Assembly (NCBI GenBank): GCA_002311345.1
Contig: DCAA01000036.1
Coordinates: forward strand, 60,718 to 94,963
Length of the DNA: 34,246 nt
Origin: Planctomycetes bacterium UBA1146
GTDB taxonomy: Bacteria > Planctomycetota > UBA8108 > UBA1146
Direction: 5' to 3'
Of the stretch, positions 23,692 through 31,513 are shown piece after piece. The notes under the pieces were generated by a model, which saw only the letters and a list, made by a program, of their open reading frames with translations, had not been told where the DNA came from and made no database searches. A program made the translations under genes and the position numbers. Position 1 is the first letter of the stretch, and every line of letters starts with the position of its first letter.

Positions 23692-24674
23692 CGTTGCCCC
23701 CCCTTGGTTGCGGTGAGACGCAGGTAGACCTGTTCGAGGGTCTCGCGTCCCGGTCCGACCCGGATCAATGACGAACCACTCTGTTCGATCTGTCGCGACA
23801 AGGGACCAAGATCAGGCGGTACATCGGAAAGCCACCGATGGACCGTCTCGCCAGGAGATCCGGGAACACCTTCGGCCATCCCAATACCGACACACATCTC
23901 CGGGGCAATCCCCGCCCCAGCAACCACGACTTCCCAGTCGGTGGTCCCTTCCCCGGCCAGTTCCTCGGCGGTGCCGTCGGCGATCAACTTGCCCGAGTGA
24001 ATGACGATGATGCGGGTACAGATCGCCGCAATCTCCTGCAGGATGTGAGTGCTGAAGATGATGGCCCGCTCCTGGGCCAGTTCGCTGATCAACTGACGGA
24101 CCTCGATGATCTGGCGTGGATCGAGACCGTTGGTCGGTTCGTCGAGAATCAATACCTGTGGATCATGGATCAATGCCTGTGCAAGTCCGACGCGCTGACG
24201 AAATCCCTTGGATAGAGTTCCGCAACTCCTTCGTAGCATCTGCTCGAGCCCAAGTCGCGAACAGATCTTCGCGAGTTTCCGCTCCAGATCGGCCCCCTTC
24301 AATCCTCGGGAGACGGCCACGAACCGAAGGTAGTCAGCGACTTCCATCTCGACGTAGAGAGGAATGGCTTCCGGGAGATAACCGAAACACTGTCTCGCTG
24401 CGAGCGGATCGTGTGAGACATCGATGCCACAGATCTTCGCAGTGCCTTCATCGGGGGCGAGCAGCCCGGTGATCATGCGGAGGGTAGTACTCTTGCCGGC
24501 GCCATTGGGTCCGAGAAAGCCGAGGATCTCACCTCGACGAATCTCGAAGGAAACGTCATCGACCGCCACCGTCGCTCCAAAAGTTCGACACAGATGTGAA
24601 GCCTCGACGACTGGAGCGTCATCTCTGGTGTGGCTCACTGCGACCGCAGCCTGTTCGCCCGTCTCCATTGCCAT
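23688..24674 (-). CDS. ABC transporter ATPase, GldA-like
   Basis: About 328 residues. It has a full ABC ATPase core: Walker A GPNGAGKST, Q-loop region FGYLPE, signature LSKGFRQRV, Walker B VLILDEPTNGLDP and H-loop STHIL. The C-terminal extension of about 90 residues (from EVVVAGAG on) is the GldA/CcmA-type regulatory region ending ETLEQVYLRLT. It powers the permease next to it. The ATG at 24672-24674 is preferred (CGGAG 5 nt upstream); ATG at 24695 is also in frame but has no spaced ribosome site. An earlier start would add a short, non-conserved piece. Confidence 0.92.
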   Translation of the reverse strand: MAMETGEQAAVAVSHTRDDAPVVEASHLCRTFGATVAVDDVSFEIRRGEILGFLGPNGAGKSTTLRMITGLLAPDEGTAKICGIDVSHDPLAARQCFGYLPEAIPLYVEMEVADYLRFVAVSRGLKGADLERKLAKICSRLGLEQMLRRSCGTLSKGFRQRVGLAQALIHDPQVLILDEPTNGLDPRQIIEVRQLISELAQERAIIFSTHILQEIAAICTRIIVIHSGKLIADGTAEELAGEGTTDWEVVVAGAGIAPEMCVGIGMAEGVPGSPGETVHRWLSDVPPDLGPLSRQIEQSGSSLIRVGPGRETLEQVYLRLTATKGGQR

Positions 24675-24740
24675 GCGGACTCCGTCCCTTTCCATCTCCC
24701 CGATTGACTCGGTACAAGATGAATAGGGTCAAGACTCCAA

Positions 24741-24756
24741 TTCAAGCGATCTTGAA
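24741..24756. repeat. Palindrome between HAD gene and ABC operon
   Basis: TTCAAG and CTTGAA flank CGAT, 4 nt downstream of the HAD stop. On the minus strand the hairpin extends by G-T and A-T pairs but no T-tract follows. The half-sites resemble those of the palindrome at 11078-11103 (TTCTTGAA/TTCAAGAA). Confidence 0.3.
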
Positions 24757-24759
24757 CTT

Positions 24760-25242
24760 CTAGACGACCAGATTTCGCAGTTCTCGGAGATTTCGGATAT
24801 CTCGTCCGTAGAGCAGGGCCGTGGCTCCGACCCTTCGAGCCTCGGCAGTGTTGGCCGGAGCATCGTCGACGAACAGAACCTCGTCGCTACGGATCACCAC
24901 ACCGAGGGTTCTGCGGATTTCACGCAGAACTTCGAGAATCGCCTCTCCCTTCTCCATCAATCCATATCGCGGATGGAAGAACAGATCTCGAATTCCGAAC
25001 GTATCCAACAATTCGTTACAGATACTCTCATCGGCGCGGCAGGCAAGAGAGCAGATTCCGCCGTGGCGGTGGATCGATCGCATCAGTTTACGCGTGCCCT
25101 GGCGCAGCCGGACTGTGGCGGTGTTACAGCGGGCTAGATGTGTTCCGGAAAGTTTGAAGGGTCCCTCCATAGGACAGATTTCGTCCATGTCGGCACACCA
25201 GAGTGTTTCATCCAGATCGAAAACATAGAGCCTGTATCCCAC
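24760..25242 (-). CDS. HAD phosphatase, MDP-1-like
   Basis: A 160-residue HAD-superfamily hydrolase. Motif I is FDLDETLW (nucleophile Asp9, acid Asp11), motif II the Ser in CSLACRAD, motif III the Lys in LMEKGEAI, and motif IV VLFVDDAPAN. The DLDxTLW form and small size without a large cap match magnesium-dependent phosphatase-1 and its bacterial relatives, which act on phosphotyrosine or sugar phosphates in vitro. The true substrate is unknown. The GTG start at 25240-25242 follows a purine-rich GGGAGGGAGAGGG. A possible -10 (TAGAAT, 25311-25316 minus) lies about 70 nt upstream. Confidence 0.82.
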   Translation of the reverse strand: MGYRLYVFDLDETLWCADMDEICPMEGPFKLSGTHLARCNTATVRLRQGTRKLMRSIHRHGGICSLACRADESICNELLDTFGIRDLFFHPRYGLMEKGEAILEVLREIRRTLGVVIRSDEVLFVDDAPANTAEARRVGATALLYGRDIRNLRELRNLVV

Positions 25243-25407
25243 TGGCCCTCTCCCTCCCAGTCACTACCCATTCAGATCAACGGACATTCCCCTTCGTTAA
25301 GTTCCCACGGATTCTAACTGGGGATCCGGAACCAGATCCGGATCGGACCGAAATTCCGCACAGATCGATTCGCTGACAGCGATTCACCAGCCGGTGGTGA
25401 GGGATGA

Positions 25408-25929
25408 CTAGAAACTGGGATCGAATGGATCCTCGGAAACGTTAGTGGCGGGGTTTGGCTCGTCGTCACAGACCAGATCCTGGGCTCCGGGGCTCAGGAA
25501 CACCTCGACGTGCTCGAATGCGTGCCCGACCAGCAGTTCACCGAGACGATTCTGGGCTCGCAGGGCATAGGCATGGGTCTGGATACGATCGCGCAAGGCG
25601 ATGAGTTTCATCCCGAGAGCCTCGGGTACCAGTTCAACCACGTCATCGAGGGCGAGTTTCGCAGGAATATCGAGTCCGATGACGTCTCCCAGTTCCTCGC
25701 TGATGATCAATCTCTGCCGCTCTTCATCCACGATGCGAGACAACAAACGACCATCGCGATGACGGTACTGTGTGAGTGCGCTGTAATCGGCCGCCATCGC
25801 AGCCTCGTCGAGATCGACCAGCACCTGTGACTGCTGCTCGTGGAGCTGGTCGATACGGCTGAGGATCTCCGATAACTCGCGGGCGAGGTCCCGGATCTGG
25901 ATCCGCTTGTGCTCTGCTTCGCTCAACAT
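25408..25929 (-). CDS. Helical protein, possible FlgN-type flagellar chaperone
   Basis: About 173 residues, nearly all alpha-helical and coiled-coil-like. The pattern of an N-terminal helix (LARELSEILSRIDQLHEQQSQVLVDLDEAA), a DYSAL turn, a RLLSRIVDEERQRLIISEELG helix and a C-terminal LRAQNRLGELLVGH helix resembles FlgN, the chaperone for hook-filament junction proteins FlgK and FlgL. No flagellar gene is next to it, so the assignment is tentative. The ATG at 25927-25929 is preferred; the frame extends to a GTG at 26016 with no ribosome site. The acidic tail (after about residue 155) is disordered-looking. Confidence 0.5.
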   Translation of the reverse strand: MLSEAEHKRIQIRDLARELSEILSRIDQLHEQQSQVLVDLDEAAMAADYSALTQYRHRDGRLLSRIVDEERQRLIISEELGDVIGLDIPAKLALDDVVELVPEALGMKLIALRDRIQTHAYALRAQNRLGELLVGHAFEHVEVFLSPGAQDLVCDDEPNPATNVSEDPFDPSF

Positions 25930-26111
25930 GACCGATGTTCCTGCTTCCTCGGGCGCTGCCCTCCTTCCTTCTTCGGCATCGAAGAGCCATCTCTGCAGGG
26001 CTGTGCCCAAATTCACCCGGGAGGTGCCGATTCGGTGGTTTCAGGGTCTTCAGGGGCGGCCAGCCATCGACCCCGGATTCCGCCAAAGGGGAACACGATA
26101 TCGGAGTCCCG

Positions 26112-26140
26112 TTGCTCGGATGGGACGGTACCAGTAGTTT
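26112..26140 (+). promoter_or_regulatory. Weak candidate promoter for tRNA-Leu
   Basis: TTGCTC (26112-26117) and TAGTTT (26135-26140) are separated by 17 nt and end 17 nt before the tRNA 5' end. The -35 matches 4 of 6 and the -10 only 3 of 6, so support is mainly positional. Confidence 0.25.
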
Positions 26141-26157
26141 CTGGAGGCATCTTCGGT

Positions 26158-26239
26158 GGGCGGGTGGCGGAACTGGCAGACGCGCCAGATTTAGGATCTG
26201 GTCCCGCAAGGGGTGGGGGTTCGAGTCCCCCCTCGCCCA
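26158..26239 (+). tRNA. tRNA-Leu (anticodon UAG)
   Basis: An 82-nt class II tRNA. The acceptor stem GGGCGGG pairs with CTCGCCC (one G-U) and is followed by discriminator A. The anticodon stem CCAGA/TCTGG holds the loop TTTAGGA, giving anticodon TAG, which reads CUN leucine codons. The long variable arm TCCCGCAAGGGG is typical of Leu, and the T arm is GGGGG TTCGAGT CCCCC. CCA is not encoded in the gene. The flanking genes run on the opposite strand. Confidence 0.97.
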
Positions 26240-26282
26240 CTTCTTCCTCATCGATGCTGAGTTGTCAGGACCACGCAGCGAG

Positions 26283-27431
26283 TTAGCCCGCTGCGATGGT
26301 GGCGATGGCTTCGATGACGCGACTACGGGTTTCTTCATCGGTCTCCGGCCCGGGAGCAATCCTGAGGGTCCCCCCCGCCTCCAGGGTACCAATATGCCGA
26401 TGCGCCAGCGGAGCACATTGCAACCCCGAACGACAACGAGCTCCGAGTCGGGCGTCGAGTTCTGCCGCCACCTCCTCGGGTACGCGACCGGGTAGGTGTA
26501 GAGGAATCACCGCCGTCCGTGGTGCCTTCGAATCTTCTCCCGGAATCTCGACGCCCGGTACCGAGGCGAGTTCGTCTCGCCACTCTTTTCGCAGTTTCAC
26601 CCGTTGCTCGAAGATCGGCGCGATAGGATGGTCCTCGAAGTACACCAGTGCTGCTTCGAGACCGGCGATCCCCGGCAGGTTCGGGGTTCCCGATTCAAAT
26701 CGGCCCGGCCCCGATTCGGGAATGCGCGGCAACTCGCTATCGATGCCGTTGCCTCCGATCCACAGCGGCTGCGGTTCGTAGCCGGCAGCCAGGTAACACA
26801 GGCCGATGCCGGGTGGGCCTCCCAGATGCTTGTGCCCTGCTGCGGTGTAGGCGACCAGACCAGGACAGCGAGAGAGAGAGATCGGTACCACTCCGGCGGC
26901 CTGGGCTCCATCGACGATCAGTGGAAGTCGTTTCTTCAGGCACCAGGCCCCCACCTCTTCGATGGGCTGGATGAGACCGGTGACGTTGCTGGCGTGTTGC
27001 AACACCACGGCGATTCCAGCACCAGGATCGAGTTGTTCGAGCCGTGCAAGATCGACCTGTCCTCCCTCATCGACGGGGAGCAGGCGAACCCGATCCTCTC
27101 CCAGTGCCCGCACCGCCGGTCGCCACACCGCGTTGTGTTCGAGCGCACCGATCCACATCACCGCATCGTCATCGGTTCCACTGCAGAGATCCGCGATGAT
27201 GGTCGAGAGCGCCAGCGTCGAGGAGGGGAAGAGAGAGATGCGCTGCGGATCGGTGACACCGAGCAGGTGCGAGATCCGTTCGCGACAGGATGCAACGATG
27301 GCCCCGGCAGCCCGGGCACCTCCGTGAGATCCACGGCCGGCGTTTCCTGCCAGTTCCAGCGCGTCCCTCATCGCATCGGCGACTCCGGGGTGACGCGGGT
27401 GAGCGGTGGCAGCATGGTCGAGGTAGATCAT
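26283..27431 (-). CDS. Cysteine desulfurase family protein (class V aminotransferase)
   Basis: A 382-residue PLP enzyme. MIYLDHAATA begins the protein as in NifS/SufS relatives. His99 (in LEHNAV) and Asp174 (VDGAQAAG) position the cofactor, and Lys201 (AAGHKHLGG) forms the Schiff base. Cys339 in RSGLQCAPLAH is the expected persulfide-carrying residue and marks the subgroup close to TIGR01977, which is linked in some genomes to selenium or sulfur carrier genes. It would release sulfur from cysteine for Fe-S clusters or thio-modifications. The ATG at 27429-27431 has GGAGG 4 nt upstream; the longer open frame upstream is unsupported. No suf or isc genes are adjacent. Confidence 0.92.
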   Translation of the reverse strand: MIYLDHAATAHPRHPGVADAMRDALELAGNAGRGSHGGARAAGAIVASCRERISHLLGVTDPQRISLFPSSTLALSTIIADLCSGTDDDAVMWIGALEHNAVWRPAVRALGEDRVRLLPVDEGGQVDLARLEQLDPGAGIAVVLQHASNVTGLIQPIEEVGAWCLKKRLPLIVDGAQAAGVVPISLSRCPGLVAYTAAGHKHLGGPPGIGLCYLAAGYEPQPLWIGGNGIDSELPRIPESGPGRFESGTPNLPGIAGLEAALVYFEDHPIAPIFEQRVKLRKEWRDELASVPGVEIPGEDSKAPRTAVIPLHLPGRVPEEVAAELDARLGARCRSGLQCAPLAHRHIGTLEAGGTLRIAPGPETDEETRSRVIEAIATIAAG

Positions 27432-27553
27432 CGTTCCTCCACCGCGATGGTCATCCCCATCCGGCAGACGGTCAAGGGAACGCTCTTGCAACCCTCCTCC
27501 AGGAGCCACATGATCGCTGCCCCGGCGAAAGGACACTGATGAGTGGCAACCAT
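27428..27553 (-). CDS. Possible small protein upstream of the cysteine desulfurase
   Basis: A 41-residue frame (51 from an earlier ATG at 27583) has the pattern of a real protein: MVATHQCPFAGAAIMWLLEE, then a second half with two more Cys residues, ending AVEER. Its TGA overlaps the desulfurase ATG in the ATGA arrangement used by most genes here. The third codon positions are GC-rich. Against it: it overlaps the start of the divergent flavin-reductase gene by 15 nt, has no clear ribosome site and matches no family I can name with confidence. Its three Cys residues and position suggest a sulfur-handling partner, which is speculation. Confidence 0.25.
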   Translation of the reverse strand: MVATHQCPFAGAAIMWLLEEGCKSVPLTVCRMGMTIAVEER

Positions 27554-28153
27554 AGAAGCATCGATCCAGCCGAACTCGACCATCGGCAACGATATCACCT
27601 GATGGTCTCCTGTGTCGTACCGCGGCCGGTGGCCTGGACATCGACGATTTCACTCCAGGGAATCACGAACCTGGCACCTTTCAGTTTCTTCGGCGGGATC
27701 AGTAGCGACCCCCCCACGGTGATGCTGAGTGTCGGCAGAAGAAGCGATGGCAGCCACAAGGACACCTCTTGCAACCTGCTCGAGACTTCCGAGGCAGTGG
27801 TTCACATCTGCCCGCGAGCCGATGCCCCCACGATGGTCGCCAGCAGCGAGGGACTGCCCCCGCAGACGAGTGAAATCGATCATCTGGGATTATCCACCAT
27901 CAGTTCCGACCTGATCGCGCCTGTGCGACTCATCGATGCCGCCATCGCCATGGAGACGCGCCGCATCCACCATCAGGAGGTCGGAAATGGCCCCATCGAT
28001 CTGTTCTTGCTCGAGGTGGTCCGTTTCCACCTGCGCGAGGACCTGCTCGTTGACGGCCTGCCCGACGCGGCCTTGCTGCAGGCGGTAGGACGGCTGGGCG
28101 GATCTCTCTACTGCGACACAGCAGCTCCCTTTGCCATCGACCGTCCCACTTAA
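27539..28153 (+). CDS. Flavin-reductase-like / flavoredoxin domain protein
   Basis: A 204-residue FMN-binding protein of the flavin reductase-like fold (DIM6/NTAB group). Landmarks are RYHLMVSCVVPRPVAWTST near the N-terminus, TNLAPFSFFGGISSDPPTVMLSVGRRSDGSHKDT and NLLETSEAVVH, all typical of the split-barrel group. Members either reduce FMN with NAD(P)H or carry electrons; which applies here is not visible. The ATG at 27539 follows AAAGGA; the track upstream is unsupported. It is divergent from the cysteine desulfurase gene. Confidence 0.85.
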   Translation: MSGNHRSIDPAELDHRQRYHLMVSCVVPRPVAWTSTISLQGITNLAPFSFFGGISSDPPTVMLSVGRRSDGSHKDTSCNLLETSEAVVHICPRADAPTMVASSEGLPPQTSEIDHLGLSTISSDLIAPVRLIDAAIAMETRRIHHQEVGNGPIDLFLLEVVRFHLREDLLVDGLPDAALLQAVGRLGGSLYCDTAAPFAIDRPT

Positions 28154-28199
28154 TCGCCCCCTGCGACAGGTTACGCCCCTCGAATAGGGCCGGTATCCT

Positions 28200-28300
28200 C
28201 TAGCCGTGGCGTGCGACCGCTTCCGCGGGGGAAAACCGGGTCGAACCGGTGCGGGGGAGTCAGGAACTGGACGCCAGTTCTTCCCGAAGATGGGAGGAAG
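28200..28300 (+). other. Candidate structured leader of the FG-GAP lipoprotein gene
   Basis: Three potential hairpins occur in about 100 nt: CCGC/GCGG around 28218-28229, ACCGG/CCGGT around 28235-28250, and GAACTGG/CCAGTTC at 28264-28280 (3-nt loop). The octamer GCGGGGGA appears twice (28225-28232 and 28251-28258), flanking the middle hairpin. It matches no riboswitch consensus I recognise. It lies just before the ribosome site GGGAGG of the next gene. Confidence 0.3.
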
Positions 28301-28305
28301 GGCAT

Positions 28306-31300
28306 ATGCGCCATCCATCATTGATCGTCCATGATAAATCGAGAACTTCGCTCTCGACAGGGCACAACAACCACCCAGAGCAGACTCCACCACCCTATCG
28401 GACCCTGATGCTGGTCACGTTGATGGTGACGATGCTGTTGTTGCCCTCGTGTCACCGCAGCGGCAGTTTCAACGTCACGATCCCGACTGTGGTGGTCTGT
28501 GTACTCTCGTACGAACTGACGCAGTTGCTGTTGATCCCACTGGTCGCGATGGAACCGTTGGCGCCGATCATTCCCGATGACACTCCCTGTCAACCGCTCG
28601 AATATCAGATCGATCCAGCGCTACCAGTCGGCCTGTCGCTGGATCCAATCACGGGTGTCATCTCGGGTACCCCCACCGTTGGCGATACTTCCACCGTTCA
28701 CATGATCAGCGCCATATACCTCGAGAGTTTCGAGGACTTCGAACTGGCCATCGTGGTGCTTCCATTTCCTCCCGACTTCACCTATCCACACACCGAAGTC
28801 GTCCTTCCCGAGGGAGGACAGACGATCTTGACGCCGACCCTTGTCGAAGGCTCGGGCGCCATCGACTTCTGGAGCGTGGAGACCGACTCTGCGCCGCCAT
28901 TTTCGGCCATCGTCGATAGCGTCACCGGCGAACTGAGTCTTTTCGGTAATGGTGATTTCATTGCCACCGTCACCGGCAGCAACGAGGTGGGAGACGCCAC
29001 CTTCACCATCACGGTCACCACCATCTCGACGCCAAGGTTCGCAGCACCGTTACTGTTTCTCGACGATGGGGACGGTCTGCTGGGAAGCGGCGATCACATC
29101 CAGATCGAGACCACGGTCGCGGTCACGACCCCCGTCTCGGGCGATGAAACGCTCTCCCTCTCGAGCGGCAGTTCGCTCGGATCGGGCAGCACGACCATCT
29201 CGCAAGCAGATGGCTTCACCCTGGTCACCCTGGGTGAAGGGGCGATGATCCACGCCAGAGGTGCTGCAGGAGCGGTAGGAGCCACCACCAGTCCACCCCA
29301 GTACCAGCTCCCGAGTTACGGAACTCCGGGTCAACTGGTGGCGACATCGACCGGGCTGGAACTGCCAACGATCGCACTCGATGTGTTCCCCGGCATGAGA
29401 AGCCAACTCATCAGTGAACAGGCGGGCACCGACATCGTTAGTTTCCAGATCGATACACATCCTTCACCAGAAGCTCTGGTGCTACTCGATGGGCAAGTCC
29501 ATCTCATGGAGCAGGTTTCGCCAGGAAACTGGAGCATTCAGTTGATTGGAGGAAGCCAACTCATCTCCATCGATGCAGCTGATATCGATTGTGATGGGGA
29601 CATCGATGCCGTGGCGGCCGGATACGGCGGTATCGTGTTGCTGCTCAACCAAGGTGGCGCTCTCACCATCAGTACTGTCGACTCTGGCGCCACCACCCGG
29701 ATCGAGATCGTCGACATCGATGATAACGGCACGGCCGACCTGGTCGTCGCTCGCACTGACGGCACGATCGACATCCTGAGCGGCGATGGTGCCGGAAACT
29801 TCTCGGTCATCGACAACCTCGCTACCGATGGAAGTGGCGGAATCGAGATCGTCGACGTCGATCGAGATGGTTTTCTCGACATCGCCACTGCCCAGCCAGC
29901 GTTACTGCGTGGCGGGACCTCCGGATTCTCGTCGTGGAGCGGTGCCCCGCTACCAGCGGTACCTTGTACCGCGGTGACTTCCATCGATCTCGATCGCGCC
30001 GATGGCTGGCACGGGATCGTCTGGGTCACCGAAGATGGCGACCTGCATCGCATCGACATCGCCACCGGATCATGGCGAAGCGACGTTACCGAGGGACTCA
30101 TCGACGCTGCGTCTGCCATCCTCTCGAGTGATCTCGATCGCGATGGAGGCAGTGATCTGCTGATGGCCACCGAAAGCGGTATCCAGCTCCATGCCTCTCG
30201 CGGCGCGCTGCCTGTGGCCGGAGCCTCGATCGAAACGGCCGCCGCACACCTGCTGCGACTGGTCGGAGCGCTCGCCGCTGATACTGTCGACCTCGACGGC
30301 GATGGAGATCTGGATCTGCTGGCCGTCGGTGCCAGCGGCATCGTCGAGGGGATCAACTGCCTGGAGGCGGTGAAGGGATCACTCGACCTCGACGAAGAGG
30401 ACGACCAGGACGCCGAGGATTCGTTCATCTCGGCACTGGCTGCCGGGGATCTCGACCGTGATGGCTGGATCGACCTGGTGGTCACGGGGCAGAGCATCTA
30501 CTACGAACCGGGAGTCACCTGGATCCTCTACGGAGGAGAGTCCGGATCCCCCATCCCATCGGAAGAGGATGCCCAGATGCTGCTGCAAGGCGTTGACATC
30601 CGCGATGCAGCTTTCATCGATGTCGACCGTGACGGCGACCTCGACATCCTGCTGGGCGCCAAACACAGCATTGATCGACTCGTCATCCAGTTGGCACCTC
30701 GCCAGTGGCAAGTGGTCGATTTTCCAAACGGGTACTCCTGGGACAAAACGCGTCGCTATCAGGTGGGCGATCTCAACTGCGATGGCATCCTGGATGTGGC
30801 GCAAGCTTGCCATGGTATCAACCGGATCTGGCTCGGAGACGGTAGCGGTTCCTTCGTTGACCAACCGCAGCCATTTCCATCTGACATCACCTACGCCATC
30901 GAACTGGTCGATATCGACCATGATGGAGATCTCGATCTGATCAGTGGCAACTCGACCGGTCGGCACAACCGTATCTGGATCAACGATGGCGATGCCAACT
31001 TTTCTGAATCGAGCCAGATCCTCGGAGTGATGGAGGTCCGTTCCATCGTCAGTGGCGATCTCGACGGCGATGGCGATGTCGATCTGATCCTGGGGCAAAA
31101 CGGCTCGGGCCCCGTCGGGTTTCTCGATGCGTTGTGGCTCAACGACGGCACTGGCACCTTCAGCGAAGGTCCCTCCCCCGGTAATCCTTATGAAACCACG
31201 CTGCAACTGGCACTGGGCGATCTCGACCTCGATGGCGACCTCGATCTGGCCACCGCCACCGCCCATAGACTGAAGGTTCAATGGAACAACGGCGCCATCT

Positions 31301-31431
31301 TCTCGTCGCCGCTGGAACTGGACAACCATTACCACGGCACGGTCATCCTGGTCGACATCGACGGCGATGGAGATCTCGATCTGTTCTCCGGCAGGTTCGA
31401 GGAAGACATCGAGGTGTGGATTTCGCGCTGA
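28306..31431 (+). CDS. Large lipoprotein with FG-GAP/VCBS repeats
   Basis: A 1041-residue predicted surface lipoprotein. A hydrophobic stretch ends in a lipobox (LLLPSC, Cys at about residue 49), after an unusually long hydrophilic N-terminus. A putative Ig domain follows (LPVGLSLDPITGVISGTPT, about residues 105-125), then beta-rich repeats to about 400. From about 424 to the end there are some 13 FG-GAP/VCBS-type units with calcium-loop cores such as DIDCDGDIDAV, DLDGDGDLDLL and DIDHDGDLDLI, which should fold as one or two beta-propellers. Such proteins serve in adhesion or carbohydrate binding. The start ATG at 28306 follows GGGAGGAAGG; an upstream GTG at 28249 is in frame but within the structured leader. 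No enzyme domain is recognised. Confidence 0.8.
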   Translation: MRHPSLIVHDKSRTSLSTGHNNHPEQTPPPYRTLMLVTLMVTMLLLPSCHRSGSFNVTIPTVVVCVLSYELTQLLLIPLVAMEPLAPIIPDDTPCQPLEYQIDPALPVGLSLDPITGVISGTPTVGDTSTVHMISAIYLESFEDFELAIVVLPFPPDFTYPHTEVVLPEGGQTILTPTLVEGSGAIDFWSVETDSAPPFSAIVDSVTGELSLFGNGDFIATVTGSNEVGDATFTITVTTISTPRFAAPLLFLDDGDGLLGSGDHIQIETTVAVTTPVSGDETLSLSSGSSLGSGSTTISQADGFTLVTLGEGAMIHARGAAGAVGATTSPPQYQLPSYGTPGQLVATSTGLELPTIALDVFPGMRSQLISEQAGTDIVSFQIDTHPSPEALVLLDGQVHLMEQVSPGNWSIQLIGGSQLISIDAADIDCDGDIDAVAAGYGGIVLLLNQGGALTISTVDSGATTRIEIVDIDDNGTADLVVARTDGTIDILSGDGAGNFSVIDNLATDGSGGIEIVDVDRDGFLDIATAQPALLRGGTSGFSSWSGAPLPAVPCTAVTSIDLDRADGWHGIVWVTEDGDLHRIDIATGSWRSDVTEGLIDAASAILSSDLDRDGGSDLLMATESGIQLHASRGALPVAGASIETAAAHLLRLVGALAADTVDLDGDGDLDLLAVGASGIVEGINCLEAVKGSLDLDEEDDQDAEDSFISALAAGDLDRDGWIDLVVTGQSIYYEPGVTWILYGGESGSPIPSEEDAQMLLQGVDIRDAAFIDVDRDGDLDILLGAKHSIDRLVIQLAPRQWQVVDFPNGYSWDKTRRYQVGDLNCDGILDVAQACHGINRIWLGDGSGSFVDQPQPFPSDITYAIELVDIDHDGDLDLISGNSTGRHNRIWINDGDANFSESSQILGVMEVRSIVSGDLDGDGDVDLILGQNGSGPVGFLDALWLNDGTGTFSEGPSPGNPYETTLQLALGDLDLDGDLDLATATAHRLKVQWNNGAIFSSPLELDNHYHGTVILVDIDGDGDLDLFSGRFEEDIEVWISR

Positions 31432-31434
31432 TCG

Positions 31435-31449
31435 CGCCGAAAATCGGCG
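31435..31449. repeat. Short hairpin after the FG-GAP gene
   Basis: CGCCGA and TCGGCG surround AAA, 4 nt after the stop codon. No T-tract follows, so termination is uncertain. Confidence 0.25.
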
Positions 31450-31513
31450 GCGTGGCTGGCATGAAGCGTTTCGTGCTACTACCATCTGGGTCACCGAATA
31501 GGAGGTGAACCGG

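Noticed and set aside
26013..26240. 75-residue minus-strand frame starting MGEGGLEPPPLAGPDPKSGAS
   Set aside because: It is the antisense reading of the tRNA-Leu gene, a well-known source of spurious protein annotations.
27290..27538. Upstream extension of the flavin-reductase frame
   Set aside because: It is antisense to the cysteine desulfurase, and the family N-terminus starts at the ATG at 27539 with AAAGGA.
28154..28305. Known riboswitch (cobalamin, c-di-GMP or FMN) before the FG-GAP gene
   Set aside because: None of the conserved core sequences of these classes is present; kept only as an unassigned structured leader.
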